Of a stretch of 64,000 bases of DNA, positions 23,033 through 31,941 are shown piece by piece. This DNA is from Bacteroidales bacterium UBA5382 (GTDB lineage Bacteria > Bacteroidota > Bacteroidia > Bacteroidales > Dysgonomonadaceae): the NCBI GenBank assembly GCA_002409745.1, contig DHOU01000021.1, forward strand, positions 32,359 through 96,358, given 5' to 3'. The position numbers were made by a program, and so were the translations under genes. Within the stretch, counting starts at the first letter, position 1. Every line of letters starts with the position of its first letter. Below the pieces are notes generated by a model, which searched no databases, was not told the DNA's origin, and saw nothing but the letters and a program-made list of their open reading frames with translations.

Positions 23033-24400
23033 TTATGAAAATAGGGCTCGGAAAGCATCTTCGACTTTTCGAACCGCTTCTATTTTTATATGCACTTTCG
23101 CATTGAATCCTTTCAGGTTATTTGCCGGTACAAGAATACGCGAAAAACCTAACTTTTCGGCTTCCATAATACGTTGCTCGATGCGGTTTACCGGACGAAT
23201 CTCTCCCGAAAGTCCCACTTCGCCCGTCAAACAGGTATCTCCATCGATGGAAATATCCAAACTGGAAGACAAGACGGCGCAAATGACCGATAAATCCATT
23301 CCCGGATCATTCACCCGTAATCCACCGGCAATATTCAAAAAGACATCTTTCTGTCCCAATTTAAAACCGGCGCGCTTTTCCAATACGGCCAGTAACATGT
23401 TCATCCGTCGAATATCGAATCCGGTGGCCGATCGTTGCGGCGTGCCGTAAGCTGCCGTGCTCACCAGCGCTTGCGTCTCTATAAGGAAGGGGCGTACCCC
23501 TTCGATAGCGGCCGAAATGGCTACACCGCTTAATCCTTCGTGATTTTGCGTAAGCAGTAACTCCGAAGGGTTGGTTACTTCGCGCAGCCCCGACCGGTTC
23601 ATCTCATAGATACCCAATTCCGAAGTGCTTCCGAAGCGGTTTTTGATGCTTCGTAAGATCCGGTACATATAGTGTTGGTCGCCTTCGAACTGCAAAACCG
23701 TGTCGACGATATGCTCCAAGACCTTTGGCCCGGCGATGCTTCCTTCTTTCGTAATATGTCCGATAAGAATGACCGGTATGCCCGACTGTTTGGCGAATTT
23801 GAGAATCGTTGCGGCGCACTCCCGTACCTGCGAGATGCTTCCGGGTGACGATTCCATGGCGTCGCTATACACCGTTTGGATCGAGTCGATAATCACTAAT
23901 TGCGGAGAGGTGTTTTGGATATGCGTAAAAATACGGTCGAGATTGGTTTCACACACAATCAGGCATTGATCGTTTTCCAAGCCGATACGGTCGGCACGCA
24001 GTTTGAGTTGCCGCGCGCTTTCTTCGCCCGAAACATACAGGCTTCGGATGTGACTTAGTTTCAGTACCGTTTGAAGTACGAGCGTCGACTTGCCGATGCC
24101 CGGCTCTCCTCCGATCAATACCAGTGAGGCCGGTACCAGTCCCCCGCCCAACACCCGGTTGAGCTCTCCGTCCAACATATCGATGCGCGGCTCTTCATCG
24201 GCTTTTATATCCTTTAGCGGGAGAGGTTGGCTCTGTACCGAGTCGAACGAGCGGGTGTCGGCTTGTTTCGACGCGCTGTTTTTTTGTACCAGTTCCTCCA
24301 CAAATGTTCCCCATTCGCCGCAGGAAGGGCATTTTCCCATCCATTTCGGTGATTCGTACCCGCAATTGCTGCAGAAATAAACCGTTTTCAGTTTTGCCAT
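23033..24400 (-). CDS. radA: DNA repair protein RadA
   Basis: A RecA-like branch-migration ATPase that helps process recombination intermediates. The N-terminal four-cysteine zinc finger is CSNCGYESPKWMGKCPSCG (residues about 10-28). Walker A GGEPGIGKSTL is near residue 103, the RadA-specific motif KNRFGSTSELG near 253 and a Lon-protease-like C-terminal domain follows (GLSGEIRPVNRIEQRI). Length 455 is normal. The yefM-yoeB toxin-antitoxin pair lies nine bases upstream on the same strand and could drive read-through. Confidence 0.95.
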   Translation of the reverse strand: MAKLKTVYFCSNCGYESPKWMGKCPSCGEWGTFVEELVQKNSASKQADTRSFDSVQSQPLPLKDIKADEEPRIDMLDGELNRVLGGGLVPASLVLIGGEPGIGKSTLVLQTVLKLSHIRSLYVSGEESARQLKLRADRIGLENDQCLIVCETNLDRIFTHIQNTSPQLVIIDSIQTVYSDAMESSPGSISQVRECAATILKFAKQSGIPVILIGHITKEGSIAGPKVLEHIVDTVLQFEGDQHYMYRILRSIKNRFGSTSELGIYEMNRSGLREVTNPSELLLTQNHEGLSGVAISAAIEGVRPFLIETQALVSTAAYGTPQRSATGFDIRRMNMLLAVLEKRAGFKLGQKDVFLNIAGGLRVNDPGMDLSVICAVLSSSLDISIDGDTCLTGEVGLSGEIRPVNRIEQRIMEAEKLGFSRILVPANNLKGFNAKVHIKIEAVRKVEDAFRALFS

Positions 24401-24409
24401 GCCTTTATA

Positions 24410-24691
24410 TTACTTATCATCATAATGTCCCAACACCGAGATTACTACGACGATTACCACATCGTCCCTTACCAAATAGCGTAATCGGTTTTTCTTATCT
24501 ATCCTACGCGACCAAATATTACCGCTCAAATACCTGAGCGGCTCAGGATGCCCGGTACCGCTATATGGGTGTTCGGACAATTCTAGGAAAATTTGTTCGA
24601 TTTTGCGGATGATCGGTTTCGGCCCGCTTTTCCGGATATACAAAAGATCCTTTTTAGCTCGGTTTGAAACGGCTATCCTATACGTTCCCAT
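24410..24691 (-). CDS. yoeB: YoeB-family mRNA-interferase toxin
   Basis: A 93-residue RelE-superfamily toxin that cleaves mRNA in the ribosomal A site. Family blocks are YRIAVSNRAKKDL at the start, HPYSGTGHPEPLRYLSGNIWSRRIDKKNRLRY in the middle, and the C-terminal HY pair (His89, Tyr90 in VLGHYDDK) that supports catalysis. The start overlaps the antitoxin gene by 19 bases, the usual coupling. All key residues seem present. It is the only toxin in this window that looks intact. Confidence 0.9.
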   Translation of the reverse strand: MGTYRIAVSNRAKKDLLYIRKSGPKPIIRKIEQIFLELSEHPYSGTGHPEPLRYLSGNIWSRRIDKKNRLRYLVRDDVVIVVVISVLGHYDDK

Positions 24692-24912
24692 ACATTTGCC
24701 GGATCAATAAACGTAATTCTGCCTTCGCGTATGTCGTTTAGCCCTTCCTGTATAGCTTCCAATTCTTCTTTTGTGGGATAATCCTCTTCGTCCCATGGTT
24801 TTACGATGATGGGTCTCTCGTTTTTGCGGGCGACGATAACGATTTGTTTTTCTGACAAATCGAAGAACTTCTTTTGATTAGCCCTAAATTCTGCGGGGGT
24901 TACGATAATCAT
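24673..24912 (-). CDS. yefM: Phd/YefM-family antitoxin
   Basis: A 79-residue antitoxin: an N-terminal DNA-binding Phd/YefM fold (MIIVTPAEFRANQKKFFDLSEKQIVIVARKNERPIIVKP) and an acidic C-terminal tail that would wrap the toxin. The ATG at 24912 is chosen because the promoter element at 24945-24952 rules out the ATG at 24948. It overlaps yoeB by 19 bases, and the complex probably represses the shared promoter, as in related pairs. Confidence 0.88.
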   Translation of the reverse strand: MIIVTPAEFRANQKKFFDLSEKQIVIVARKNERPIIVKPWDEEDYPTKEELEAIQEGLNDIREGRITFIDPANVWERIG

Positions 24913-24944
24913 ATCCTTATGCGTTAAGATGTACAACTTCCGGT

Positions 24945-24952
24945 ACAAAGAT
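24945..24952 (-). promoter_or_regulatory. -7 promoter element of yefM-yoeB
   Basis: TATCTTTG on the minus strand, 33 bases before the antitoxin start. Confidence 0.55.
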
Positions 24953-24985
24953 AGGAAGAGTTTTTAGAATTCTGAAATAATTCCG

Positions 24986-24993
24986 TATTTTTG
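24986..24993 (+). promoter_or_regulatory. -7 promoter element of tex
   Basis: TATTTTTG, 44 bases before the tex ATG and back to back with the yefM promoter. Confidence 0.55.
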
Positions 24994-25037
24994 CAATCGA
25001 ATTCCTATCTTCGAATTTTCCAATTTATAATCAGAAT

Positions 25038-27206
25038 ATGTCAATCATAGCTTCTATTATTTCAAAAGACTTAAACCTATCTGTTAAGAGTGTAGAAAAC
25101 ACCATCGAGCTCCTCGACAAAGGCGCTACGATTCCTTTTATCAGCCGCTACCGGAAAGAGGCGACCGGAGGGTTGGACGAAGTGCAGATTGCCGGCATTC
25201 ACGAGTTGAATGAAAAGTACCGCGAGATGGAAAAGCGGAAAGAGTTTATCTTGAAGTCTATTTCGGAGCAGGGTAAGCTCACGCCCGTATTGGAGCAGCA
25301 AATACAGGATTGCTGGGATGCGGTTACTCTCGAAGATAGCTACTTGCCTTATAAACCCAAGCGGCAGACACGAGCGGAAGTAGCCCGGAAAAAAGGACTG
25401 GAGGAATTGGCGAAGTGGTTGATGACACAACCGCAGGATTCCGTCATTTCCAAAGCCGCGCAGTTTGTGCGGGGCGAGGTGCCGGATGAGCAGGAGGCGA
25501 TCAAAGGCGCTTGCGATATTATCGCCGAATGGGTGAATGAAGATGCTTGGGCCAGGCAGAGTGTCCGAAATATTTTTGAACGCGAAGCTGCCATCTCCTC
25601 GAAGGTGGTGAAAGGCAAAAAGTCGGAAGGCGAAAAATATAGCGACTACTTTGATTTTTCGGCGTTGCTGTCGCGCTGTCCGTCCCATCGCCTTCTGGCT
25701 ATGCGGCGTGGCGAAGCGGAAGGATTTTTGCGGGTGTCGATATCGCCCGAGGATGAAAAGTGTATCCTTCGTTTAGTGAAACGGTATGTGAAAAATGACT
25801 CTGAAGCATCGGATTTCGTGGAAAAAGCGGTGACGGATGCTTATAAACGGTTGCTGAAGCCTTCTATCGAAACCGAATTTGCCTCCCTCTCGAAAGAGAA
25901 GGCCGGTGAGGCGGCCATTGCCGTATTTGTGCAAAATCTTCGCCAATTGCTGCTTGCTCCGCCGTTAGGACAACAGCGCATCCTGGCGATCGACCCCGGT
26001 TATCGCTCCGGATGTAAAGTGGTTTGTCTCGATGAGCAGGGCACGTTGCTTCATAATGAGACGATTTATCCGCATCCGCCGCAAAACGAGTATTCGAAGT
26101 CGGCTAAAAAGATCGTCAAATTGGTATCGGCTTACCGCATCGATGCGATCGCCATCGGTAACGGCACTGCTAATCGCGAAACGGAACATTTTGTGACGAA
26201 TCAGCGGTATGACAAAGAGGTGAAAGTGTTTGTCGTGAGCGAAAACGGTGCATCGGTTTATTCTGCGTCGAAAATTGCGCGCGACGAATTTCCCCAATAC
26301 GATGTGACCGTGCGCGGGGCGGTTTCCATCGGGCGGCGTCTGGCCGATCCGTTGGCGGAACTGGTGAAGATCGACCCGAAATCCATCGGGGTGGGGCAGT
26401 ATCAGCATGATGTCGACCAGTCAAAGTTGAAAAAATCGCTTGACCGGACGGTCGAAAGCTGTGTCAATCTTGTGGGGGTAAATGTGAATACGGCCAGTAA
26501 GCATTTGCTCATGTATGTTTCCGGATTGGGGGAATCGCTTGCGCAAAATATCGTCGATTATCGCACGCAAAACGGGCCTTTCGATTCGCGTTCGCAATTG
26601 AAGAAAGTGCCCCGCCTGGGAGACAAGGCGTTCGAGCAATGCGCCGGGTTCCTGCGCATTCCCGATGCCGGTCATCCGTTGGATAATTCGGCCGTGCATC
26701 CCGAGAGCTATTCATTGGTAGAGCAAATGGCGAAAGATTTGGGTTACTCGGTAAAGGAGTTAATAGGAAACAAAACTCTTATTCAACGGATCGAACCTTC
26801 GCGCTATGTAACCTCGGATGTCGGACTCGAAACGCTTTCGGATATTCTTCAGGAATTGGAAAAGCCCGGGCGCGACCCGCGTACTCAAATCCAAACGCAG
26901 GAGTTCGACCCGAATGTGCGCAGCCTCGAAGACCTGAAAGAAGGGATGGTTTTGCCGGGCATCGTGACCAATATTACGAATTTCGGTTGTTTTGTCGATG
27001 TCGGTATCAAGGAAAACGGATTGGTACACATCTCGGAACTGGCAGACCGGTTTGTTTCCAACCCTTCCGACGAGGTTTCCTTACATCAATATGTCACGGT
27101 GAAAGTGTTGTCGGTCGATAAGGAACGCAAACGTATCCAATTATCGATGAAAGCGTCTGAAGTGGGTGATGCATCATCGGCAAACTCCGGATCGCAGGGC
27201 GTTTAA
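25038..27206 (+). CDS. tex: Tex-family S1 RNA-binding protein (transcription accessory factor)
   Basis: A 722-residue Tex protein, related to eukaryotic Spt6, that binds nucleic acid and influences transcription. Domains in order are the N-terminal Tex helical region, the YqgF/RNase-H-like domain (RILAIDPGYRSGCKVVCLDEQG near residue 315), helix-hairpin-helix motifs (VNTASKHLLMYVSGLGESLAQNIVDYR near 485) and a C-terminal S1 domain (GMVLPGIVTNITNFGCFVDVGIKENGLVHISEL near 635-675). All are in the usual order and size. ybaK follows by 14 bases and is probably co-transcribed. Confidence 0.94.
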   Translation: MSIIASIISKDLNLSVKSVENTIELLDKGATIPFISRYRKEATGGLDEVQIAGIHELNEKYREMEKRKEFILKSISEQGKLTPVLEQQIQDCWDAVTLEDSYLPYKPKRQTRAEVARKKGLEELAKWLMTQPQDSVISKAAQFVRGEVPDEQEAIKGACDIIAEWVNEDAWARQSVRNIFEREAAISSKVVKGKKSEGEKYSDYFDFSALLSRCPSHRLLAMRRGEAEGFLRVSISPEDEKCILRLVKRYVKNDSEASDFVEKAVTDAYKRLLKPSIETEFASLSKEKAGEAAIAVFVQNLRQLLLAPPLGQQRILAIDPGYRSGCKVVCLDEQGTLLHNETIYPHPPQNEYSKSAKKIVKLVSAYRIDAIAIGNGTANRETEHFVTNQRYDKEVKVFVVSENGASVYSASKIARDEFPQYDVTVRGAVSIGRRLADPLAELVKIDPKSIGVGQYQHDVDQSKLKKSLDRTVESCVNLVGVNVNTASKHLLMYVSGLGESLAQNIVDYRTQNGPFDSRSQLKKVPRLGDKAFEQCAGFLRIPDAGHPLDNSAVHPESYSLVEQMAKDLGYSVKELIGNKTLIQRIEPSRYVTSDVGLETLSDILQELEKPGRDPRTQIQTQEFDPNVRSLEDLKEGMVLPGIVTNITNFGCFVDVGIKENGLVHISELADRFVSNPSDEVSLHQYVTVKVLSVDKERKRIQLSMKASEVGDASSANSGSQGV

Positions 27207-27220
27207 TAAACGGAAAAAGA

Positions 27221-27697
27221 ATGAGCAAAAAACTGAAGACAAATGTTGCCCGGTTGTTGGATACAGCGGGAATTCACTACGAATTAGTGCCGTATGAAGT
27301 GGATGAGTCCGATTTGTCGGCCGTGCATGTGGCCGCGCAACTGGGTGAAAATCCCGAACAAGTGTTTAAAACGCTTGTGTTGGAAGGAAATAAGACCCTA
27401 TATTTTGTGTGTATCGTGCCGGGAGACAGTGAAATCGACCTGAAAAAGGCGGCCGCGGCTTCGGGCAATAAAAATTGCGCCCTTATCCATCAGAAAGATT
27501 TGCTTTCGGTCGCCGGCTATATTCGTGGAGCGTGTTCCCCCATCGGCATGAAAAAGCATTATCCGTCGTTTATCCATCGTTTGTGTGAAGATTTCCCGCA
27601 TATTTATGTCAGTGCCGGCCAACGGGGCGTGCAACTCAAAATCGCTCCCCGTGACTTAATCACCGTCACCGAAGCGGTGGTGGCGGAGTTGATTTAA
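27221..27697 (+). CDS. ybaK: Cys-tRNA(Pro) deacylase YbaK/EbsC
   Basis: A 158-residue editing enzyme that hydrolyses cysteine mischarged on tRNA-Pro in trans. YbaK blocks are the N-terminal NVARLLDTAGIHYELVPYE, GENPEQVFKTLVLEG with the catalytic lysine region, LALIHQKDLLSVAGYIRGACSPIGMKK-like residues about 90-110 and the C-terminal SAGQRGVQLKIAPRDL. It is 14 bases after tex on the same strand, so it is probably in one transcript. Confidence 0.92.
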   Translation: MSKKLKTNVARLLDTAGIHYELVPYEVDESDLSAVHVAAQLGENPEQVFKTLVLEGNKTLYFVCIVPGDSEIDLKKAAAASGNKNCALIHQKDLLSVAGYIRGACSPIGMKKHYPSFIHRLCEDFPHIYVSAGQRGVQLKIAPRDLITVTEAVVAELI

Positions 27698-27710
27698 ATA
27701 TTGCTTGTAT

Positions 27711-27917
27711 TTAGGGGCTTAAATGGAACGCTTTTATTTTGTTCTCCCTGAGTGTCGGTAAAATACGCTTGTCGGAGTTATAATAGAAGTCCGCGCGTGT
27801 GCTCCAGGCGAGGGTAAGGTCATTTGTCCGGCAACCGGAAAATAATAAAGGCAATGCGGTGAAAATAATTATTGCCAATTTCCGCAATCTTACATTTCCG
27901 TGTATTTTCTTGCTCAT
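27711..27917 (-). CDS. Putative short lipoprotein, possibly a gene remnant
   Basis: A 68-residue frame with a signal peptide (LRKLAIIIFTALPLLFSGC) and a lipobox ending at Cys near residue 29. The 40 residues after it have no recognised domain. It starts about 50 bases after a Crp/Fnr remnant on the same strand. Since the neighbouring genes are internally deleted, it may be the start of a larger, truncated lipoprotein. Translation is plausible but unproven. Confidence 0.4.
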   Translation of the reverse strand: MSKKIHGNVRLRKLAIIIFTALPLLFSGCRTNDLTLAWSTRADFYYNSDKRILPTLRENKIKAFHLSP

Positions 27918-27968
27918 CTTTTTTATACAAAGGAAACGAAAGCGGATGAGTGAATCAATGAACCCCGG

Positions 27969-28432
27969 TTAATAAATTCTCCTTCTTATCCTGCTCAGGG
28001 CTTGAGGGATAATTCCAATGTACGATGCGATGTATTTTAGCGGAATGAGTTGTATGAAGCGGGGTTGTTCGGACATTAAATGGATGTATCGCTCCTCAGG
28101 CGATTCGGTCAATAAGGATGTTAGACGCTTACATTTATTGATATATAGTTTTTCACTGAGGATTCTTCCCATTTTGTTTCCTGCTTCGGTGTGTTTATAA
28201 AACGGTTGAAGGTTTTCTTCGTTTAGGGTCCATAATATGGAGTCGGAGAGAGCTTCGATTTGATAGGCGGAGGGAGTTTTGGTAAGAAAAGAATCGTAGC
28301 CGCTTGCAAATTCATAAGGAAAAGTAAATCTCACGGTTATATCTTTTTTCGGGTTAATTTCGATACAAGAAAAATCCAATCTTTATCAGAGATATGGACT
28401 ATCTGCTCAAGATGCTTTCGAATTTGTTCCAT
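27969..28432 (-). pseudogene. Crp/Fnr family regulator remnant, interior deleted
   Basis: The ATG at 28432 reads MEQIRKHLEQIVHISDKDWI and LVSKLTRKKI, then hits a stop. In another frame, DFSCIEINPKKDITVRFTFPYEF continues through SLLTESPEERYIHLMSEQP to the intact recognition helix YIASYIGIIPQALSRIRRR and a stop at 27969. A normal protein of this group has about 190 residues, so about 40 are lost between the N-terminal helix and the sensor domain, out of frame. The 136-residue downstream frame could be annotated as a short CDS, but the sensor barrel would be incomplete. Confidence 0.8.
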
Positions 28433-28578
28433 TTGTATCCTTTTTGAGTGAAGCGAATACGCAAATGCAGACGACTTTTTTACAATAAAGACAAAAGATT
28501 TTCAGAGAGAGAGTCCCGCCTCAACGATATTCTTCGTAAGATAAAGAATTTGAATAAAAACAATAATAGAAAAAATAG

Positions 28579-28586
28579 TACATTTG
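28579..28586 (+). promoter_or_regulatory. -7 promoter element of the zeta-type toxin remnant
   Basis: TACATTTG, six bases before the ATG at 28592. A leaderless or nearly leaderless transcript is implied. Confidence 0.45.
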
Positions 28587-28591
28587 CACTT

Positions 28592-29030
28592 ATGAAAGAA
28601 AAATATCTTTACATAATTGCCGGGTGTAACGGGGCAGGGAAAACCACAGCGTCTTTTACTATTTTGCCGGATATTCTGGAATGCAAGGAAAACATTTAAA
28701 GAAACGGTTTTAGAAGCTAAAGATGTCGGATATACAGGTGTATTGCTTTTCTTTTGGTTAAGCAATCCTGAATTGGCAAAAGAACGCGTAAAGACAAGAG
28801 TAAAAGAAGGCGGTCACGGTATTGCGGAAGATGTTATTGAAAGACGATATAGAAATGGGATTATCAATCTATTCGATATTTATTTGTCTAAAGTCGATTA
28901 TGTTATTATATTGGATAATTCGGAAGGAAGACCTTTATTGGTTGCCAAAAAATCCGGTAAAAAAGAAATGAATATCTTTGACGGGAAGCGATTTAATCAA
29001 TTAAAAAATTATTATGACAAAAGAAAATAA
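28592..29030 (+). pseudogene. Zeta-type toxin/P-loop kinase remnant, interior deleted
   Basis: The first frame from ATG 28592 reads MKEKYLYIIAGCNGAGKTTA and SFTILPDILECKEN, a Walker A typical of Bacteroidetes zeta-toxin-like kinases, and stops at 28699. One frame over the protein resumes as KTFKETVLEAKDVGYTGVLL, then FFWLSNPELAKERVKTRVKE and GGHGIAEDVIERRYRNGIINLF to 29030. About 65-70 residues are missing, including the region that in intact relatives reads like VNADEIAKGLSP and holds the catalytic aspartate. The remnant cannot phosphorylate its substrate. The family call is from recognised blocks. Confidence 0.82.
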
Positions 29031-29160
29031 ATCAGTAAAGACAGATGAAATTTTGAAAGGAGTTGAAAAGGCTTACGAACGCATGGTTGAATTCAAACGA
29101 AGGAATAAAGGGGAGATCGTAGTGATGAAAGGAAATAGAATTGTAAGGATAAAGCCTTAA
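29014..29160 (+). CDS. Small basic protein coupled to the zeta-type toxin remnant
   Basis: A 48-residue frame starting MTKENKSVKTDEILKGVEKA and ending GNRIVRIKP. It overlaps the end of the toxin remnant by 17 bases, the tight coupling seen in toxin-antitoxin operons. The N-terminal half is helical and charged. The end (EIVVMKGNRIVRIKP) looks like a short beta hairpin. It is probably the partner or antitoxin of the kinase, but no family is recognised. It is intact although the toxin is not. Confidence 0.6.
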   Translation: MTKENKSVKTDEILKGVEKAYERMVEFKRRNKGEIVVMKGNRIVRIKP

Positions 29161-29199
29161 AAAATATCATTCGGTATCGTTATCATCGGAAAAAACCTG

Positions 29200-29207
29200 T
29201 ATTTTTG
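29200..29207 (+). promoter_or_regulatory. -7 promoter element of the aspartate kinase operon
   Basis: TATTTTTG, about 76 bases before the aspartate kinase ATG. The leader contains the repeat at 29233-29278. Confidence 0.5.
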
Positions 29208-29232
29208 CAACTTGTACAGAAGTATCCGAATA

Positions 29233-29278
29233 TTCATAACTCATAGTTCATAACTCATAGTTCATCATTCATCATTTA
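29233..29278. repeat. TCATAACTCATAG tandem repeat upstream of aspartate kinase
   Basis: TTCATAACTCATAG occurs twice and runs into TTCATCATTCATCATT, ending just before the ATG at 29283. It is of the same type as the repeat upstream of dapL. Confidence 0.8.
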
Positions 29279-29282
29279 CAAC

Positions 29283-30662
29283 ATGCTCACGGTAGAAAAA
29301 ATAGGCGGGACGTCGATGTCCCAGTTTCAGGATGTGCTGAAGAACATTATACAAGGCGATCGCAAAGGCGATGAGTTGTATAACCGTATCTTCGTGGTTT
29401 CGGCGTATAATAATGTCACAAACTGGCTGTTGGAGCATAAAAAGACCGGCGAGCCGGGCATTTACAATAAGTTCCTGAACGGTGAAGACTACAGTAGTGC
29501 GCTGGATGCTTTTTGTCAGCGCCTGCTTCTCATCAACGAAGGGTTTGCCGATATCGGGCTTGACTTGAAAGAGGCGCGCGATTTTATCCGTTTCCGCGTG
29601 GACCAGTCGAAAACCATTCTTTACAGCTTGGCGAAGGTATTGGCCTCGGGCTATGTGAATGTGATCGATATCTATTTGGCGGCAAGAGAGATATTGGCCT
29701 CCATCGGGGAAGCGCACTCCGGATGGAACTCAACCAATATACTCAATAATAATGGCATTAATGCCCGCTTTATCGATTTGTCGGGCTTTAACGACAATGA
29801 GCCCCTTACCATCGACCAACGCATCCATAAAGAATTTTCGGGGGTGGATTTTAGTAAAGTGGTCTGTGTCGTGACCGGTTATACGAAGGGTACCGAGGGT
29901 ATTATGCGGGCTTTCGACCGCGGGTATTCGGAAGTTACGTTTAGTAAAATAGCGGTGGAAGTGAAAGCCGATGAGGCCATCATTCATAAAGAGTATCATC
30001 TTTCGAGCGCGGATCCGAAGATTGTGGGAGTTAAGAACAGCATTCCCGTGGGGCATACCAATTATATTATCGCCGATCAGTTGGCCGACATCGGCATGGA
30101 GGCGATTCATCCGAAAGCGGCGAAACCCCTTGAACTGGCGGGCATCAATATTCGTATAAAAAATACTTTTGAGCCGAAACATCCCGGAACCATTATCTCG
30201 CGCGATTACATTTCGCCCGAACCGCGTGTGGAATTTGTCTCCGGGTCGCGTAAAGTCCTTGCTATCGAAGTGCATGACCCGATGATGGTTGGGGAAGTTG
30301 GGTTCGACGCGCGCATCATGCAGTATTTCGAGAAATACGATGTCAGTTATATTCTGAAATCGACGAATGCCAACTCCATTACCATGGTGGTTTGGGATAA
30401 TAAGAAATCGGAGGACCTGATTCGTGCGTTGGAACACGTCTTTTACCAAGTGACCGTTCTGCCGGCTGCCCTTGTTTGCGCCATGGGATCAAACATCGCC
30501 ATGCCCGGATTTTTGTACCGAGCGTCCAAAGCATTATATGATAAAGGAATTAATATTGAGAGCTTTGCTCAGTCATTGATGCAGGTCAATATGCAGTTTG
30601 TCATTAAACGCGAAGCCTACGAAAACGCTGTGATTGCCCTGAATGAGGCTTTATGCAAATAA
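29283..30662 (+). CDS. Aspartate kinase
   Basis: It phosphorylates aspartate, the entry step to lysine, threonine, methionine and diaminopimelate. The N-terminal nucleotide motif is KIGGTSMS rather than the KFGGTS of classical LysC or ThrA. This and the 459-residue length resemble the monofunctional AskD/Ask_Ect group. A C-terminal part from about residue 320 (VLAIEVHDPMMVGEVGFDARIMQYFEKYDVSYI) forms ACT-like regulatory folds. It overlaps the next gene by 10 bases. With dapF-dapL 7 kb away it fits lysine/cell-wall synthesis, but co-regulation is only suggested by the similar repeats in front of both. Confidence 0.88.
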   Translation: MLTVEKIGGTSMSQFQDVLKNIIQGDRKGDELYNRIFVVSAYNNVTNWLLEHKKTGEPGIYNKFLNGEDYSSALDAFCQRLLLINEGFADIGLDLKEARDFIRFRVDQSKTILYSLAKVLASGYVNVIDIYLAAREILASIGEAHSGWNSTNILNNNGINARFIDLSGFNDNEPLTIDQRIHKEFSGVDFSKVVCVVTGYTKGTEGIMRAFDRGYSEVTFSKIAVEVKADEAIIHKEYHLSSADPKIVGVKNSIPVGHTNYIIADQLADIGMEAIHPKAAKPLELAGINIRIKNTFEPKHPGTIISRDYISPEPRVEFVSGSRKVLAIEVHDPMMVGEVGFDARIMQYFEKYDVSYILKSTNANSITMVVWDNKKSEDLIRALEHVFYQVTVLPAALVCAMGSNIAMPGFLYRASKALYDKGINIESFAQSLMQVNMQFVIKREAYENAVIALNEALCK

Positions 30663-31843
30663 AAAGGAGCTTTCTTCCGTCTGCTTTGGCCATCGGTATT
30701 CTCTTTGTCGCCTTCAATTTAAGGGCGCCCATTACGGGAATCGGGCCGATTATTCATATCCTGAAAGACTATTTTAATCTCTCGGGAGGCACGGGCGGCT
30801 TGTTGACGACCTTGCCTTTGTTGGCGTTTGCTGCGGTGTCGCCCTTTGTGGCGCAATTCAGTAAAAAGTACGGATACGGGATGGTTATGTTTGCCGGACT
30901 GATTTTGTTGCTTGTCGGGGAACTCATCCGCTCCTATACCGGCATTGCGGGCTTGTTTGCGGGAACTTTGCTGTTAGGCGTCGGCATCGGTATCGGGAAT
31001 GTATTGTTGCCGAGTATTATCAAAAAGGAATTTGTCCTGCATACCGGCCTGATGTTAGGGTTGTACACCCTTTCCCTCAATATATTTGCCAGCATTAGCG
31101 CCGGAGCCAGCGCTCCACTTACCGAGCGCATGGGATGGCGAAACTCGCTGGCGGTATGGATTCCGCTTGCCTTGATCACTCTTTTCATTTGGTTGCCGCA
31201 AGTCTTTAAGCGCAATCATTCGGCCTCGGAGCCCGAAAAAGTCATACTGGTGAACGATAAGGGGCTTTCTATTTGGAAGTCGATGTTGGCCTGGTGGGTT
31301 ACTTTGTATATGGGCATTCAATCTTTTATTTTTTACGGATTAACGGCTTGGCTGCCATCGGTTATGATTTCCAAAGGACTATCGGCGGAGGCGGCCGGTA
31401 ATATGACTTTTTTGTTTCAAATTGCCGGGTTGCCCACCAGCTTAATCATTCCGTCTATCGCCTACAAATGTAAAGGGCAACAAACGCTGACCATTATTAA
31501 TGGATTGATCCTGATTTCGGGATTGATTTTTCTTATTGTTTCGTCTTCCCTTTGGCATTATATTCTGGCCGTGACGTTAGTCGGTCTTGCTTGCGGCGCC
31601 AATCTGAGCCTGGCGATCTCTTTTATTTCCCTCCGCGTTTCCACCTCCCGGAAGGCGACGGAATTGTCGGGCATGTCTCAGTCGGTCGGATATATTTTGG
31701 CTGCGATATCGCCCGTGTTGATGGGCGTTGTGCATGATTGGACCCTGAACTGGGCCTTCGCATTGGGAATACTGGTCATTGCCTCCGGCATGTTGTGGCT
31801 GATTGGGTTTAAAGCCGCGGGCGATGTGGTCATAAAGTCCTGA
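30653..31843 (+). CDS. MFS transporter (CynX/NimT family)
   Basis: A 396-residue, 12-helix major-facilitator protein of the cyanate/nitroimidazole-permease group. The first helix carries AIGILFVAFNLRAPITGIGP, the hallmark of CynX-type permeases (NLR-x-P). The gene overlaps the aspartate kinase gene by 10 bases, so the two are translationally coupled. Known relatives export or import small anions and 2-nitroimidazole; the substrate here is unknown. The coupling suggests a substrate linked to amino-acid metabolism, which is inference. Confidence 0.87.
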   Translation: MQIKRSFLPSALAIGILFVAFNLRAPITGIGPIIHILKDYFNLSGGTGGLLTTLPLLAFAAVSPFVAQFSKKYGYGMVMFAGLILLLVGELIRSYTGIAGLFAGTLLLGVGIGIGNVLLPSIIKKEFVLHTGLMLGLYTLSLNIFASISAGASAPLTERMGWRNSLAVWIPLALITLFIWLPQVFKRNHSASEPEKVILVNDKGLSIWKSMLAWWVTLYMGIQSFIFYGLTAWLPSVMISKGLSAEAAGNMTFLFQIAGLPTSLIIPSIAYKCKGQQTLTIINGLILISGLIFLIVSSSLWHYILAVTLVGLACGANLSLAISFISLRVSTSRKATELSGMSQSVGYILAAISPVLMGVVHDWTLNWAFALGILVIASGMLWLIGFKAAGDVVIKS

Positions 31844-31941
31844 AAGAGAGAAAAAGTATCCGGATGGAAGGCCTACCTAAAAATAATTTGGCGGTTTAAC
31901 ATTAATTAGCCGGCAATATTTTTTTAGTCCCTCGTTTTCCG

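Noticed and set aside
29161..29282. Lysine riboswitch before aspartate kinase
   Set aside because: The leader is only about 70 bases and mostly simple repeat; no riboswitch junction is present.
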